Of a stretch of 61,366 bases of DNA, positions 33,619 to 43,019 are shown piece by piece (within the stretch, counting starts at the first letter, position 1; every line of letters begins with the position of its first letter). The notes under the pieces were generated by a model. That model was not told the origin of the DNA. It made no database searches and worked only from the letters and a program-made list of their open reading frames with translations. Both the position numbers and the translations under genes were made by a program. The stretch is from Actinomycetota bacterium (lineage in GTDB: Bacteria > Actinomycetota > Acidimicrobiia > Acidimicrobiales > UBA8592), in contig CACFFD010000003.1 in the NCBI GenBank assembly GCA_902565595.1, positions 1 through 61,366 of the forward strand, written 5' to 3'.

Positions 33619-34881
33619 GTGTCTCTTGTAGTAATCGGAGTAAATAATAGGACAATGCCGCTCGATCTTTTCGAGCAATTTGCTATTGGCGAAGAAGCGT
33701 TGTCAAAAGCTCTCGCAGGAGTCCACGGATGTCGAAATATTAGTGAAGCTCTTGTACTATCAACATGTAACAGGACCGAAGTTTATGTTTATGCAGAGAA
33801 GTTTCACGGCGCCTATCAGGATGTCCGTGACTTTCTTGCTGATACCGCCAAAATAGCTCCAGAAGATTTTAATGATTATCTCTATGCCCATTATGATAAC
33901 GAAGCTGTCCAGCACCTTTTTTCTGTTACATGCGGACTTGACTCAGCAGTAGTTGGCGAAAATGAAGTTCAGCATCAGGTAAAGGTTGCTTGGGAACGCG
34001 CCCGAGAAGAAGGCACTTGTGCGACAGTAATCAATGAGGTATTTCGGCGTGCCCTAGAAGTCGGTAAACGAGTCCGAACACAAACCGATTTGTCTAGGAA
34101 CCGTTCTTCCGTTGCACAAGCATGCGTTGAAATGGCCCTTGATCACCTTGGGGACTTATCAGATAAAGAGATTCTTGTTCTTGGCGCTGGCGAGGTCGGG
34201 CAAGGTGTGGCAACCTCCCTAGCGAAATTAGAAACCGGTCAGATTTCCTTTGTCAATAGGAACTTTGATCGAGCAAATGATCTAGCAAATCACGTTGGCG
34301 CAGATGCTGTTCCGTACCAGCAGCTCACCGAACAACTAGTCACCTGTGACGTTCTTTTAACTTCAACTGCTTCAGATTCTTACTTACTTGATCATGCACT
34401 TTTCGAACAAATAATGGAGAACCGAGCAGAAAACGAGCTTCTAATTGTCGATATTGCTGTTCCCCGTGACGTGGACCCTGCTGTTGCTTCCATTGATGGC
34501 ATAACTCTTCTCGATATAGATGCCCTTTGGTCACTACGTGCTCAGAACCCTCTGATTGGAATTCAAGATGCGAACGTGTCAGCAAACGAAATTATTTCTG
34601 AAGAGGTAATCCGATTCCTTGAACAGCAGTCCGCCCGCCAGGTTGCTCCGTTAATAGCAGGGTTTCGAAATGGCGCTGAAGAAATTAGGCAAGCAGAGCT
34701 TAAACGGTTCGAAAGTCGGCTTGCCGGATTGTCTGACGAGCAGCGTGACACTGTTGAATCCCTCACACAAGGAATATTGGGAAAGATTCTTCACGAACCT
34801 ACTGTCGCGATGAACGAGGCCGCAGGAACGCCTCGCGGGGATCGACTTGCAGAAGCTCTACGTGAATTGTTTAACATCTAG
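33619..34881 (+). CDS. hemA: Glutamyl-tRNA reductase
   Basis: From GTG 33619 (AAGGA 9 bases upstream) the 420-residue protein begins SLVVIGVNNRTMPLDLFEQF. It has the catalytic Cys in LSTCNRTEVYVY, the substrate loop VVGENEVQHQVK, the NADPH site VLGAGEVGQGVATSL and a C-terminal dimerisation helix. It reduces Glu-tRNA to glutamate-1-semialdehyde, the first step of C5 heme synthesis. The open frame runs up to 33544, but those 25 residues are not family-like. First gene of hemA-C-D-B-L. Confidence 0.95.
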   Translation: MSLVVIGVNNRTMPLDLFEQFAIGEEALSKALAGVHGCRNISEALVLSTCNRTEVYVYAEKFHGAYQDVRDFLADTAKIAPEDFNDYLYAHYDNEAVQHLFSVTCGLDSAVVGENEVQHQVKVAWERAREEGTCATVINEVFRRALEVGKRVRTQTDLSRNRSSVAQACVEMALDHLGDLSDKEILVLGAGEVGQGVATSLAKLETGQISFVNRNFDRANDLANHVGADAVPYQQLTEQLVTCDVLLTSTASDSYLLDHALFEQIMENRAENELLIVDIAVPRDVDPAVASIDGITLLDIDALWSLRAQNPLIGIQDANVSANEIISEEVIRFLEQQSARQVAPLIAGFRNGAEEIRQAELKRFESRLAGLSDEQRDTVESLTQGILGKILHEPTVAMNEAAGTPRGDRLAEALRELFNI

Positions 34882-34905
34882 CTTTCCATCACGTAGATTA
34901 GAAAA

Positions 34906-35787
34906 ATGAAACTTGTCGCTGCTACACGTGGCAGTCCTTTAGCTCTATGGCAGACAAAACATATTGCTTCGCTCCTAGAGCCTTTCGGAGTCGATGTTGA
35001 GCCTCTTATTGTCGTTACTTCAGGAGATAAGGATCAATCATCTCCCATACATCAGATTGGAGGGAAGGGCGTTTTTGCGAAAGAAGTTCAAAGTGCTGTT
35101 CTAGAAAACCGAGCGGACTTTGCAGTACATTCACTTAAGGACCTTCCATCCCTAACACCTGAAGGGCTAGAACTAATCGCAGTTCCTAATCGAGGAGACC
35201 CAAGAGATGCACTGGTGGGCTCTTCGCTTAAAGAGTTACCGGTCGATGGCAATGTAGCAACAGGTTCCGTCAGAAGAAAAGCCCAATTAGCCGCTGTTCG
35301 ACCGGATCTCAATTTCCACGAGTTGCGAGGAAATATAGAAACACGAATAGCTAAAGCAAAAAACTTTGACGCTATTATAATCTCCGCAGTGGCTCTGGCA
35401 CGGCTAGAAATTACACCCGACGCTATGGAGATTCTTGAGCCTGAGATCATGCTCCCTCAAGTTGGACAGGGGGCTTTAGGAATAGAAACACGAAAAGGCG
35501 ACCATAAGACAAATGAACTGTTATCGCATATACAGGATTCTATTACTCGAGCAGAAATTAATGCAGAAAGGTCTTTTCTCGCACAAATAGGAGCTGATTG
35601 TAGAAGCCCGATTGCATCTTATGCAGTTCATCAAGGCAATCAGATACGTCTTAGATCCCTAGCAGCTAATGAAGACGGCGAAATAATTTTAGCTGATGAC
35701 CGAAGCGGTCATGACGGAGTAGAGCTTGGAAAAATTGCTGCTAATACCTTAATTGCTCGCGGAGCGAAGGATTTATTTCAATCCTAA
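34906..35787 (+). CDS. hemC: Porphobilinogen deaminase (hydroxymethylbilane synthase)
   Basis: The 293-residue protein shows ATRGSPLALWQTKHI at the N-terminus, the KGVFAKEVQSAVLENRADFAVHSLKDLP region with the active-site lysine and Arg residues, and the cofactor Cys in ADCRSPIASYA. It links four porphobilinogens into hydroxymethylbilane. It follows hemA by 24 bases. Confidence 0.96.
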   Translation: MKLVAATRGSPLALWQTKHIASLLEPFGVDVEPLIVVTSGDKDQSSPIHQIGGKGVFAKEVQSAVLENRADFAVHSLKDLPSLTPEGLELIAVPNRGDPRDALVGSSLKELPVDGNVATGSVRRKAQLAAVRPDLNFHELRGNIETRIAKAKNFDAIIISAVALARLEITPDAMEILEPEIMLPQVGQGALGIETRKGDHKTNELLSHIQDSITRAEINAERSFLAQIGADCRSPIASYAVHQGNQIRLRSLAANEDGEIILADDRSGHDGVELGKIAANTLIARGAKDLFQS

Positions 35788-35829
35788 AGAATGCCGACAC
35801 CGATCAGTTTCAGAAGGGGCTAAGAAGAT

Positions 35830-36699
35830 ATGGAAGCCAGAGAACATAATCCCTTAACAGGGAAAAGAATCGTTCTTACAAGAGCAAGACATCAGATAAA
35901 CCAGTCATCAGACCAGTTGCGACTCTATGGGGCAATTCCCATTGCAATCCCAACAATCGAAATATCAGACCCTCCGGACTCTCGCATTATCGAAAAAATC
36001 TTTGCTGAGAAAATGGTAACAGCTGGAACTGGCGAACCTATCGAGTCAACCCACTTTCAATATGAATGGGTAATCTTTACATCTGCCAATGGTGTTAGCA
36101 GTCTTATGAGATATGTAGCAGATTGGATACGAAACAGTAATCTTGAGAGTCTCGAGATAGAAAAGGCTCAAAAGCTCTTATTCGCTAATGTGAAATTCGC
36201 CTCCATAGGTTCGGCGACGGCACTTGCAATGACCGAATACGGCCTTCACTCTCAGGTTTCTGCAACAGATTTCGTTTCCGAAGGCTTGCTAGAGAAATTT
36301 CAGGTTATAAAGCCCGACTCATCACATGAATTCAAAGGTCGCATTTTATTACCGAGAGCCTCCAAAGCTCGAAACATCCTTCCAGATACTCTTCGAAAAA
36401 TGGGATGGGTTGTTGATGACGTTCCGGTCTATCAGACAACAATGCCAAAGGTTGAACATGGGTCTCGAGATTTACTTTCAACAGCTGATGCAATTGTGTT
36501 TACTTCTTCATCAACAGTAAAGAATTTTTTCCAAATGTTCGGGAAAGAACATCTACCTGAAGTCGTTGTTTCAATTGGTCCAATAACAACTCAAACAATT
36601 CTTGAAAACGGACTTGCTCCAAGTATTGAAGCTTCTCCCAGTTCAGTTAAGGGAATTATTTCAGGACTTCTGGACTATTACTCGCTTAATTCGCTCTGA
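35830..36699 (+). CDS. hemD: Uroporphyrinogen-III synthase
   Basis: The 289-residue two-domain protein has low sequence conservation, as is usual for HemD, but shows GKRIVLTRARHQ at the start, WVIFTSANGVSSLM, FASIGSATALAMTEYG, YQTTMP, and the typical FTSSSTVKNF and VVSIGPITTQTILENG motifs. It cyclises hydroxymethylbilane with ring inversion. Its place between hemC and hemB supports the call. Confidence 0.9.
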   Translation: MEAREHNPLTGKRIVLTRARHQINQSSDQLRLYGAIPIAIPTIEISDPPDSRIIEKIFAEKMVTAGTGEPIESTHFQYEWVIFTSANGVSSLMRYVADWIRNSNLESLEIEKAQKLLFANVKFASIGSATALAMTEYGLHSQVSATDFVSEGLLEKFQVIKPDSSHEFKGRILLPRASKARNILPDTLRKMGWVVDDVPVYQTTMPKVEHGSRDLLSTADAIVFTSSSTVKNFFQMFGKEHLPEVVVSIGPITTQTILENGLAPSIEASPSSVKGIISGLLDYYSLNSL

Positions 36700-36780
36700 A
36701 AGCCCATATTCATTCAATTTCCGAATAGTTCGGCAAGATCACCCTTCCGAATGGGCCTCTCAGACTTATAGACTGTACCT

Positions 36781-37758
36781 GTGTCTTTTCCAAATAGAAG
36801 ATTACGACGGTTGCGTAAATCACAGGCTCTACGACGTCTCGTTGCTGAAACCAGACTAAGCGTTGATGACCTTGTCGCGCCCCTCTTCGTCCGTGAGGGA
36901 ATAGACAGTCCTATTCCTATTCCTTCACTTAGTGGGGTACAACAACACACTCGCCAATCATTAGTTGAGGAGGTAAAGCATTTGCACTCTCTAGGTGTTC
37001 CCGGAGTTATCCTTTTTGGTATTCCCGAGCAGAAAGACCCTCAAGGCTCAGAAGCCTGGAACCCAGAGGGTATTGTGCAGCTTGCGCTCCAGGATTGTCG
37101 TGACGCAATCGGTCAAGACATGGTTCTTATCGCCGACCTTTGCATTGACGAGTACACCGACCATGGCCACTGTGGAGTAGTTGGTGAAGATGGATCTGTT
37201 GACAATGATCAGACGATTACTATTTACGGACAAATCTCACAAGCGCAAGCCCGAGCAGGAGCTGACATCGTAGCCCCAAGCGGCATGATGGATGGGCAGG
37301 TTCGGGCTATCAGAGATGCTCTTGATGCAGACAACTATCAAGAGGTAGCGATTCTGGCGTATTCGGCTAAATACGCCTCAGGACTTTATGGCCCTTTCCG
37401 AGATGCGGTTGATGTCACAATCGCCGACGGCGGGGATCGAAAAACTTATCAGCAGGACTGGAGAAACGGGCGCGAAGCGCTTGCTGAAATAAGAGCCGAC
37501 GAAGAAGAGGGGGCGGACATGATTATGGTCAAACCCGCAACCCCTTATCTCGATATCATTACCGAAGCTAGAAAAATAACGGACCTACCTATCGCTGCCT
37601 ACCACGTCTCAGGCGAATACGCCATGATCAAAGCTGCTGCTAGTCAAAACCTCATAGATGGCGACACTGTCGCATTGGAACAACTGACAGCGATTAAACG
37701 AGCTGGGGCAGACTTTATTCTTACCTACCTCACTAAAGAAATTGCAGAATCACTGTGA
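36781..37758 (+). CDS. hemB: Delta-aminolevulinic acid dehydratase (porphobilinogen synthase)
   Basis: The 325-residue protein shows the N-terminal RLRRLRKSQALRRLVAETRL, both active-site lysines (YSAKYASGLYGPFRDAV and MVKPATPYLDI) and a metal site DLCIDEYTDHGHCG. In that site acidic residues replace most Zn cysteines of the human enzyme, as in many bacterial Mg-dependent forms. It condenses two aminolevulinate molecules. GTG 36781 is the start; its stop overlaps the hemL start. Confidence 0.95.
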   Translation: MSFPNRRLRRLRKSQALRRLVAETRLSVDDLVAPLFVREGIDSPIPIPSLSGVQQHTRQSLVEEVKHLHSLGVPGVILFGIPEQKDPQGSEAWNPEGIVQLALQDCRDAIGQDMVLIADLCIDEYTDHGHCGVVGEDGSVDNDQTITIYGQISQAQARAGADIVAPSGMMDGQVRAIRDALDADNYQEVAILAYSAKYASGLYGPFRDAVDVTIADGGDRKTYQQDWRNGREALAEIRADEEEGADMIMVKPATPYLDIITEARKITDLPIAAYHVSGEYAMIKAAASQNLIDGDTVALEQLTAIKRAGADFILTYLTKEIAESL

Positions 37759-39011
37759 GCGAGAAACTATTTTCTCGAGCAAAACAGGTGATACCTGGCG
37801 GAGTAAATTCCCCAGTGAGGTCATTTCGTTCAGTTGGCGGCACTCCTTATTTCGTAACTCGTGCTGAAGGACCATATATCTGGGATAGTGAAGGAAACCG
37901 CTACATCGACTACGTTATGAGCTACGGCCCTGCTATTGCCGGCCATTGCCCTCCACAAATTATCGATGCAATCCAACAAGCATCAGGTAATGGAACTTCA
38001 TATGGTGCACCTACTCTGTCAGAGATTGAGATAGCAGAGGAGATCACGAACCGCGTCCATGGGGTAGATACGGTTCGCCTTGTGTCTAGCGGCACGGAAG
38101 CCACAATGACAGCTATCAGACTCGCACGAGGAGCCACAGGACGAGACAAGATTGTAAAATTTTCCGGACACTATCACGGTCACGCAGACAGTCTCCTTGC
38201 AGCAGGAGGTAGCGGAGTAGCTAATCAGGGTATCTCTGGTTCGTCGGGTGTTCCAGCAAGTGCAGTCGCAGATACGATCGTTACGCCCTGGAATACAATT
38301 CCTGAGCTGGACTCATCGATAGCTGCGCTCATACTTGAGCCACTACCAGCAAATATGGGAGTAGTTCCCCCAAAAGAAGACTTTCTAGCCGAATTGCGAA
38401 AGCTATGTGATAACCATGGAGTTCTCCTAGTATTCGACGAAGTCATTACCGGATTTCGACTTGCCGAAGGAGGGGCCTCTCAATGGTATGGGGTGACACC
38501 TGACCTTTGGTGTTTCGGTAAAGTAATTGGCGGCGGGCTTCCGATGGGCGCATACGGTGGTTCATCTGATGTTATGAGTAATGTAGCTCCACTTGGCGAT
38601 GTTTATCAGGCAGGTACCCTATCAGGTAACCCAATAGCTACAGCCGCTGGACTTACCCAACTCCGCCTCCTTGACGCTAGAGCATATGAACGTTTGGAAA
38701 TAGGTGCAAAGAGTCTCGCAAAGGGATTATGCGCAGCTTTTAAAAGCGCCGGTATCGATGCCGTTGTACCGCAGGTAGGTCCTATTCTGAGTATTTTTTT
38801 CACTTCACAAATACCAACAAATTTTGATGAAGCCCAAGAGGCTGCAGAAAATGGAAAATACGCGGAGTTCTTCCATGCCATGTTGTCACGCGGAGTTGCA
38901 TTAGCGCCGGGTCCCTATGAGGCATTATTCCCAAGTCTTGCCCACACAGAAGAAATCATTAGCAAGACTATTGAGATAGCTCACGAGGCAGCTCTAGAAA
39001 TTACACAATGA
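37755..39011 (+). CDS. hemL: Glutamate-1-semialdehyde 2,1-aminomutase
   Basis: The 418-residue PLP enzyme begins SEKLFSRAKQVIPGGVNSPV and shows SSGTEATMTAIRLARG, the family's HYHGHADSLL and the lysine region WCFGKVIGGGLPMGAYGG, where Lys binds PLP. It makes aminolevulinate from the HemA product. The start GTG overlaps the hemB stop, so the two are translationally coupled. It is the last hem gene of this operon; hemE and later genes are not in the window. Confidence 0.96.
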   Translation: MSEKLFSRAKQVIPGGVNSPVRSFRSVGGTPYFVTRAEGPYIWDSEGNRYIDYVMSYGPAIAGHCPPQIIDAIQQASGNGTSYGAPTLSEIEIAEEITNRVHGVDTVRLVSSGTEATMTAIRLARGATGRDKIVKFSGHYHGHADSLLAAGGSGVANQGISGSSGVPASAVADTIVTPWNTIPELDSSIAALILEPLPANMGVVPPKEDFLAELRKLCDNHGVLLVFDEVITGFRLAEGGASQWYGVTPDLWCFGKVIGGGLPMGAYGGSSDVMSNVAPLGDVYQAGTLSGNPIATAAGLTQLRLLDARAYERLEIGAKSLAKGLCAAFKSAGIDAVVPQVGPILSIFFTSQIPTNFDEAQEAAENGKYAEFFHAMLSRGVALAPGPYEALFPSLAHTEEIISKTIEIAHEAALEITQ

Positions 39012-39029
39012 GAAGCCTGATCGATTGAT

Positions 39030-40646
39030 TCAAATCTTATCTTTTCTCTGATGGAACTGATCTATCAGAGAGCGAGTTGAGGAATCATGGCCTGTACTAG
39101 TAGATATTCCTGCTAGGTCATTTGATACGTTACTGACCAATGATTTTCCAAGCTCAACTCCCCACTGGTCAAAGCTATTGATCTGCCAAAGAGCACCCAT
39201 GGTAAAAACCTTATGCTCATATAAGGCAATGAGTTGCCCGAGAGTAAATGGGTCTAATCGACTAGCCAGAATCGTTGAACTAGGTCGATTCCCATCCGAA
39301 GACAATGAGCGACCTCCTTCGGTATCGCCTATAGCAAGTCCCTGACTTTGAGCAAAGCAATTCGCAATTAGAGCTTCATGTTGTCGCATAACAACATCTT
39401 TTCCAATCGTTCCTTTGGATGGGGAAGGATTAACAAACGCGATGAAATCCACAGGGATAATTGTGGTTCCTTGATGAAGATACTGAAATATTGCGTGTTG
39501 GGCATTAGTTCCTACACCACCGAGAATTGATGGCCCAGTTTCATACATAACTAAGTTTCCTTCGTTATCAATATTTTTTCCATTACTTTCCATCTCGAGC
39601 TGTTCAAGATACGCAGGGAAAGCTGCAAGGTCATATGCATAAGGGATCACAGCATGACTGGAGTATCCAAGAAAATTTCTATTCCAAATACCGATTAGGC
39701 CCATCAAGGCCGGAATATTTTCATTCAAGTCTGACGATTGAAAATGTTGGTCCATCTGCTGGCACCCTTCATTCATTGTTTTGAAATACTCGGGTCCCAC
39801 AGCTACCATCAACGCAAGACTCGTTGCCGAAGAGATCGAGAATCTTCCTCCAACCCATTCCCAGATTGGATAAATATTGTCAGGGGTAAAACCGTAGCGC
39901 TCTGCTTTCTCTTTATTTGCAGTTACAGCAACAAAATGTTTCTGGAGTATCTCCGGATTTTCACCAAGATTCTTCTCGACCCATTCCATAGCTGACTCGG
40001 CATTTGTAAGTGTTTCTGAAGTCGTAAATGATTTCGAATTGACAATAAACAGGGTCGTTTCGGGGTCCAGTGAAGAAAGGTTCGTATTGAGGTCACGTGG
40101 GTCAACATTTGAAATGAATCGGCAATCGATACTGTTGTCAGAGTATGAGCGCAATGCTTTATAAGCCATATATGGCCCAAGATGAGATCCACCAATACCT
40201 ATGTTCACCACGGAGGATATTGGTTGTCCGGTTGCTCCCAACCATTGTTTCGCCCGGATACGGTCAGCAAAGTCAAAAGCCCTTTCATGGGAAGCCTGAA
40301 TAATCGGGATCACGTCTTGGCCTTCTACTTCGACTCGTGAATTAGTCGGCATTCGAAGAGCAGTATGAAGCGCTGGGCGATTTTCAGATCGATTGATGAA
40401 TTTGCCCTCAAACAATTGAGCTATCTGTGAAGTGAGGCCAGCTCGTTCAGCTAGGTCAGTTAGCAATCCGATTGTTTCACTCGAAACCAACTGTTTTGAA
40501 AAATCAAAAAAGAGATTTCCTTCATCAAATGAAAGCATCTCTATACGGTTTTGATCACTAATTAGGTCTCGAAGGTGGCAGGAACGCATGGAAGAGCTGT
40601 GCTCTACCAGTTCTTTCCATTGCGACGATTCGGTTAAATCAACCAC
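39030..40646 (-). CDS. pgi: Glucose-6-phosphate isomerase
   Basis: The 538-residue protein shows NIGIGGSHLGPYMAYKAL, VNSKSFTTSETLTNAESAM, WEWVGGRFSISSATSLALM (sugar-phosphate and catalytic loops), GGVGTNAQHAIFQYLHQGT with the catalytic His, and a C-terminal lysine region INSFDQWGVELGKSL. It interconverts glucose-6- and fructose-6-phosphate. It converges on hemL with an 18-base gap. Confidence 0.97.
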   Translation of the reverse strand: MVDLTESSQWKELVEHSSSMRSCHLRDLISDQNRIEMLSFDEGNLFFDFSKQLVSSETIGLLTDLAERAGLTSQIAQLFEGKFINRSENRPALHTALRMPTNSRVEVEGQDVIPIIQASHERAFDFADRIRAKQWLGATGQPISSVVNIGIGGSHLGPYMAYKALRSYSDNSIDCRFISNVDPRDLNTNLSSLDPETTLFIVNSKSFTTSETLTNAESAMEWVEKNLGENPEILQKHFVAVTANKEKAERYGFTPDNIYPIWEWVGGRFSISSATSLALMVAVGPEYFKTMNEGCQQMDQHFQSSDLNENIPALMGLIGIWNRNFLGYSSHAVIPYAYDLAAFPAYLEQLEMESNGKNIDNEGNLVMYETGPSILGGVGTNAQHAIFQYLHQGTTIIPVDFIAFVNPSPSKGTIGKDVVMRQHEALIANCFAQSQGLAIGDTEGGRSLSSDGNRPSSTILASRLDPFTLGQLIALYEHKVFTMGALWQINSFDQWGVELGKSLVSNVSNDLAGISTSTGHDSSTRSLIDQFHQRKDKI

Positions 40647-40668
40647 ACTTACATGATCGCACGAAAAT

Positions 40669-41484
40669 TCAGCCAGCGGCTTGTTCTATCGTTTCTTCGT
40701 AAGCTTCTTGCGCTTCAGCGTTTGTTTCTAGAAACTCCGCAAAGCTGCCGGCGATCATCTGTGGTGAGATACCTGACTCCCATATAGGAAGCTCTCCTGA
40801 TTCTGCCCAGATCACGTAGGCCTCAAGGCTCTCCGGGGATTGAAGTCCATGTGTAACTCTTTCGTATAGGACAACCTCTAGAATTTGCAAAGATCCTAAT
40901 GCTGAAAACCCAGGCATAACACCTTGTTCCTGGGAGATGCGCTGTCCACCTTCACGGTCTGGATCTCCATAAGGAGTTCCAGCTACAGAGGAACCATTTA
41001 CGACCCAAGCTATATGGCTTTCAACGTCTGGAAAGGTTTTAAGGACTTCACCTTCATTTAGTTGGTAGCCCACTCCACCTCCACCTCCGGCGCCATGGCA
41101 GGAGGAGCATTGGTTATAGACCTCACCTCCTGCAGCAATAACTCCTTCTTCATTCGATGAAGGTTCTTCCAGTGTTCCCCAGATCATAAATGCCCAGATA
41201 GGAAGGAAAAGAGCAACTGGGGCCATCCAAACAGGAATCTTCTTTCGTCTCTTGGCTGCTATGACCCAAGGAGCTACAGGCTTTGGAGGCTCAACCTTCT
41301 CGATTTCAGCTTCTGGTGCTTGCGCTATAGCTGGAGCAGTTTCTTCATTAGTTGCAGTTGATTCGACAATAGCTGAAGACGCTTCCGCAGATCCGCCATC
41401 ACCACCTTGGAAACGAGCGCGAGCTTCTCGGGACCGTTCGAGGAGATAGTCAGGTATTTCAACCACATCTACCTCGATACCCAA
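40669..41484 (-). CDS. Membrane-anchored c-type cytochrome with N-terminal IPDYLLERS motif
   Basis: The 271-residue protein opens with EIPDYLLERSREARARFQGG, followed by an Ala/Glu/Pro-rich linker and one membrane helix near residues 85-105. A cytochrome c domain with CSSCH near residue 126 (YNQCSSCHGAGGGGGVGYQL) and a likely Met ligand in QGVMPGFSAL follows. The N-terminal segment recurs in the cytochrome b subunit-IV-type protein encoded at 43803. It is divergent from the bc operon (474-base gap), so a role as electron carrier between the bc complex and the oxidase is plausible but unproven. Confidence 0.82.
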   Translation of the reverse strand: MGIEVDVVEIPDYLLERSREARARFQGGDGGSAEASSAIVESTATNEETAPAIAQAPEAEIEKVEPPKPVAPWVIAAKRRKKIPVWMAPVALFLPIWAFMIWGTLEEPSSNEEGVIAAGGEVYNQCSSCHGAGGGGGVGYQLNEGEVLKTFPDVESHIAWVVNGSSVAGTPYGDPDREGGQRISQEQGVMPGFSALGSLQILEVVLYERVTHGLQSPESLEAYVIWAESGELPIWESGISPQMIAGSFAEFLETNAEAQEAYEETIEQAAG

Positions 41485-41958
41485 TGCAGGAAATCTTATT
41501 TAATTCAAATGGTGATGACTTAACTTTCACGGGAAAACCTGGACGCGAACGGCGATAAACCTTTCAATGATCTGATTATTTTCAACAGAGAATCTAACCT
41601 TTTCAAATTGCTGTGTTGAATAGTTTTAGAATAGTCCCTAAAACTAGCAGTTCGCCTAGTCAAGGTTGTGCCTTTTCATCCGATCTTTTGCGGATGAAAA
41701 TTAACTAAAACCTATCTTGTTATCAATAATTTTGATTTTCTTGGTTGAAATGTAGCTGAAAATTCAAGGCCCAGGTAGAAATTGCCCATGCGAATAATTG
41801 TTACATTTCTTAACTTAAATTGGGTGATTCACCCTTTTGGTCTTTAAGGGTGCGACGATGTGTAGACAGCCGATTTCACGTGGTAAAAATAAGGATAAGA
41901 TTCAATGCTTGAAGGAGCAAAGATTCGCTTGTGTATTACTCACGAGGGGAAGTAAAAA
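41485..41958. promoter_or_regulatory. Divergent regulatory region with two inverted repeats
   Basis: This 474-base A/T-rich region between the cytochrome c gene (minus) and the bc operon (plus) must hold both promoters. It contains a perfect 10-base inverted repeat (ttttcatccg / cggatgaaaa, 41673-41700, 8-base loop) and a 7-base one (caccctt / aagggtg, 41830-41852). The first is not next to any gene end, so an operator or attenuator fits better than a terminator. No gene of size is seen. Confidence 0.5.
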
Positions 41959-42555
41959 GTGGCTCAACGAAGGCCAATTGATGTAGCAGTAACAAAATTT
42001 TACGGAGCGATGATTGTCTCTACCGTAGGCACATTTGCCATTGTTGCAGTTTGGGTTGGATTAACTCGAAGTGCCAACGGCAGACAGTTCCCTTATCTCA
42101 ACACAGCATTTGTTTTGAGTTGGATTATTTCTGTGTTGCTCATTGCTGGAATTCTTGAATATGCCCGGCGACGCCCTATAGATGCGAAATTAAGTTGGGG
42201 TGAAGCCAATGTATGGGCCTTTTATGTTTTCCTGCTTCTCTTTTGGATCTATGGAGTAGTGCCTCATCAATGGCTAACATTCGCAAGTAATGACTTGTCT
42301 TGGAGAGCTGATAAGGAGCTTATAGGGCCAACAGGTTTGGGTTTCACAAATGGTGAAGGAATTCTACAGTGGGCGCTGCCCTTTAAATTAAACTACTTGG
42401 TTGTCGGGGACTTGATTGTTGTTGTTATGTATGGGATGGCGTTAGTTGCAAATGTTGCTCTTTGGTCTATTTGGCAGAATCGCGGAAAGGAAGCCCCGCC
42501 AGAAATTGAAACCTCTACATACGGCAGGCCCATCCTAAGAGAAGGGTCATCGTAA
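41959..42555 (+). CDS. Unknown four-helix membrane protein of the bc operon
   Basis: The 198-residue protein has about four membrane helices (around residues 15-35, 48-65, 84-104 and 145-166) and a conserved-looking His/Trp loop VVPHQWLTFASNDLSWRAD. I do not recognise a family. It is the first gene of the operon, begins at GTG after GAGGGG, and its stop overlaps the ferredoxin start region. A lineage-specific subunit of the quinol-cytochrome c reductase is a reasonable inference. Confidence 0.75.
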   Translation: MAQRRPIDVAVTKFYGAMIVSTVGTFAIVAVWVGLTRSANGRQFPYLNTAFVLSWIISVLLIAGILEYARRRPIDAKLSWGEANVWAFYVFLLLFWIYGVVPHQWLTFASNDLSWRADKELIGPTGLGFTNGEGILQWALPFKLNYLVVGDLIVVVMYGMALVANVALWSIWQNRGKEAPPEIETSTYGRPILREGSS

Positions 42556-42971
42556 TGGGAGTAACTGACGCTAATCCTCCACTTCCAGAATTTCGGGATG
42601 ACTATGTGCTTCAAGAAGTAGATGCCGAATGGCTCTCAAAGGCAGTCAAGCCAAAGCAGTTCATTCACATCGATCAATCTGAATGTATTATGTGTGAAGG
42701 CTGCGTAGACATCTGCCCTTGGAAATGTATTCACATGGTAAGGCCAGAGGCGATTTCTGAAGCTGTAGGAACTGAACTTCCGGGCTCCGACCCATCTGAT
42801 CATGTAATTTTCACTATTGACGATGATGTGTGCACCCGATGTGCGCTATGTGTTGATAGATGCCCAACCGGAGTCATTATTCTTGGTAAATTAGATGATC
42901 CTCCAGCTGGCGGTGACGCTCACCAAAGAATGCCTTCCCACGGTTATGGCTATGGGATGCGATTGGGGTAG
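42555..42971 (+). CDS. Dicluster 4Fe-4S ferredoxin-like protein
   Basis: The 138-residue protein has two complete C-x2-C-x2-C-x3-C motifs: CIMCEGCVDICPW near residue 45 and CTRCALCVDRCPTGV near residue 94, separated by about 35 residues. No membrane helix or export signal is seen, so it should sit on the cytoplasmic side. Its place inside a cytochrome bc operon is unusual and suggests it links a cytoplasmic donor to the complex; this is inference. Confidence 0.9.
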   Translation: MGVTDANPPLPEFRDDYVLQEVDAEWLSKAVKPKQFIHIDQSECIMCEGCVDICPWKCIHMVRPEAISEAVGTELPGSDPSDHVIFTIDDDVCTRCALCVDRCPTGVIILGKLDDPPAGGDAHQRMPSHGYGYGMRLG

Positions 42972-43019
42972 TTATGTTAAAAGGTTCGATTTTTCAATTA
43001 GATGAGATAAGGAATTAAA

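Noticed and set aside
36714-36950. 78-codon minus-strand open frame over the hemB start
   Set aside because: It is the shadow of hemB in another frame with no independent support.
41673-41700. Inverted repeat as an intrinsic terminator
   Set aside because: Both flanking genes point away from it, so there is no transcript for it to end.
41788-41847. 19-codon leader peptide (MRIIVTFLNLN...) before the bc operon
   Set aside because: It has no good ribosome site and no regulatory codon run; it overlaps the second inverted repeat only by chance as far as can be seen.
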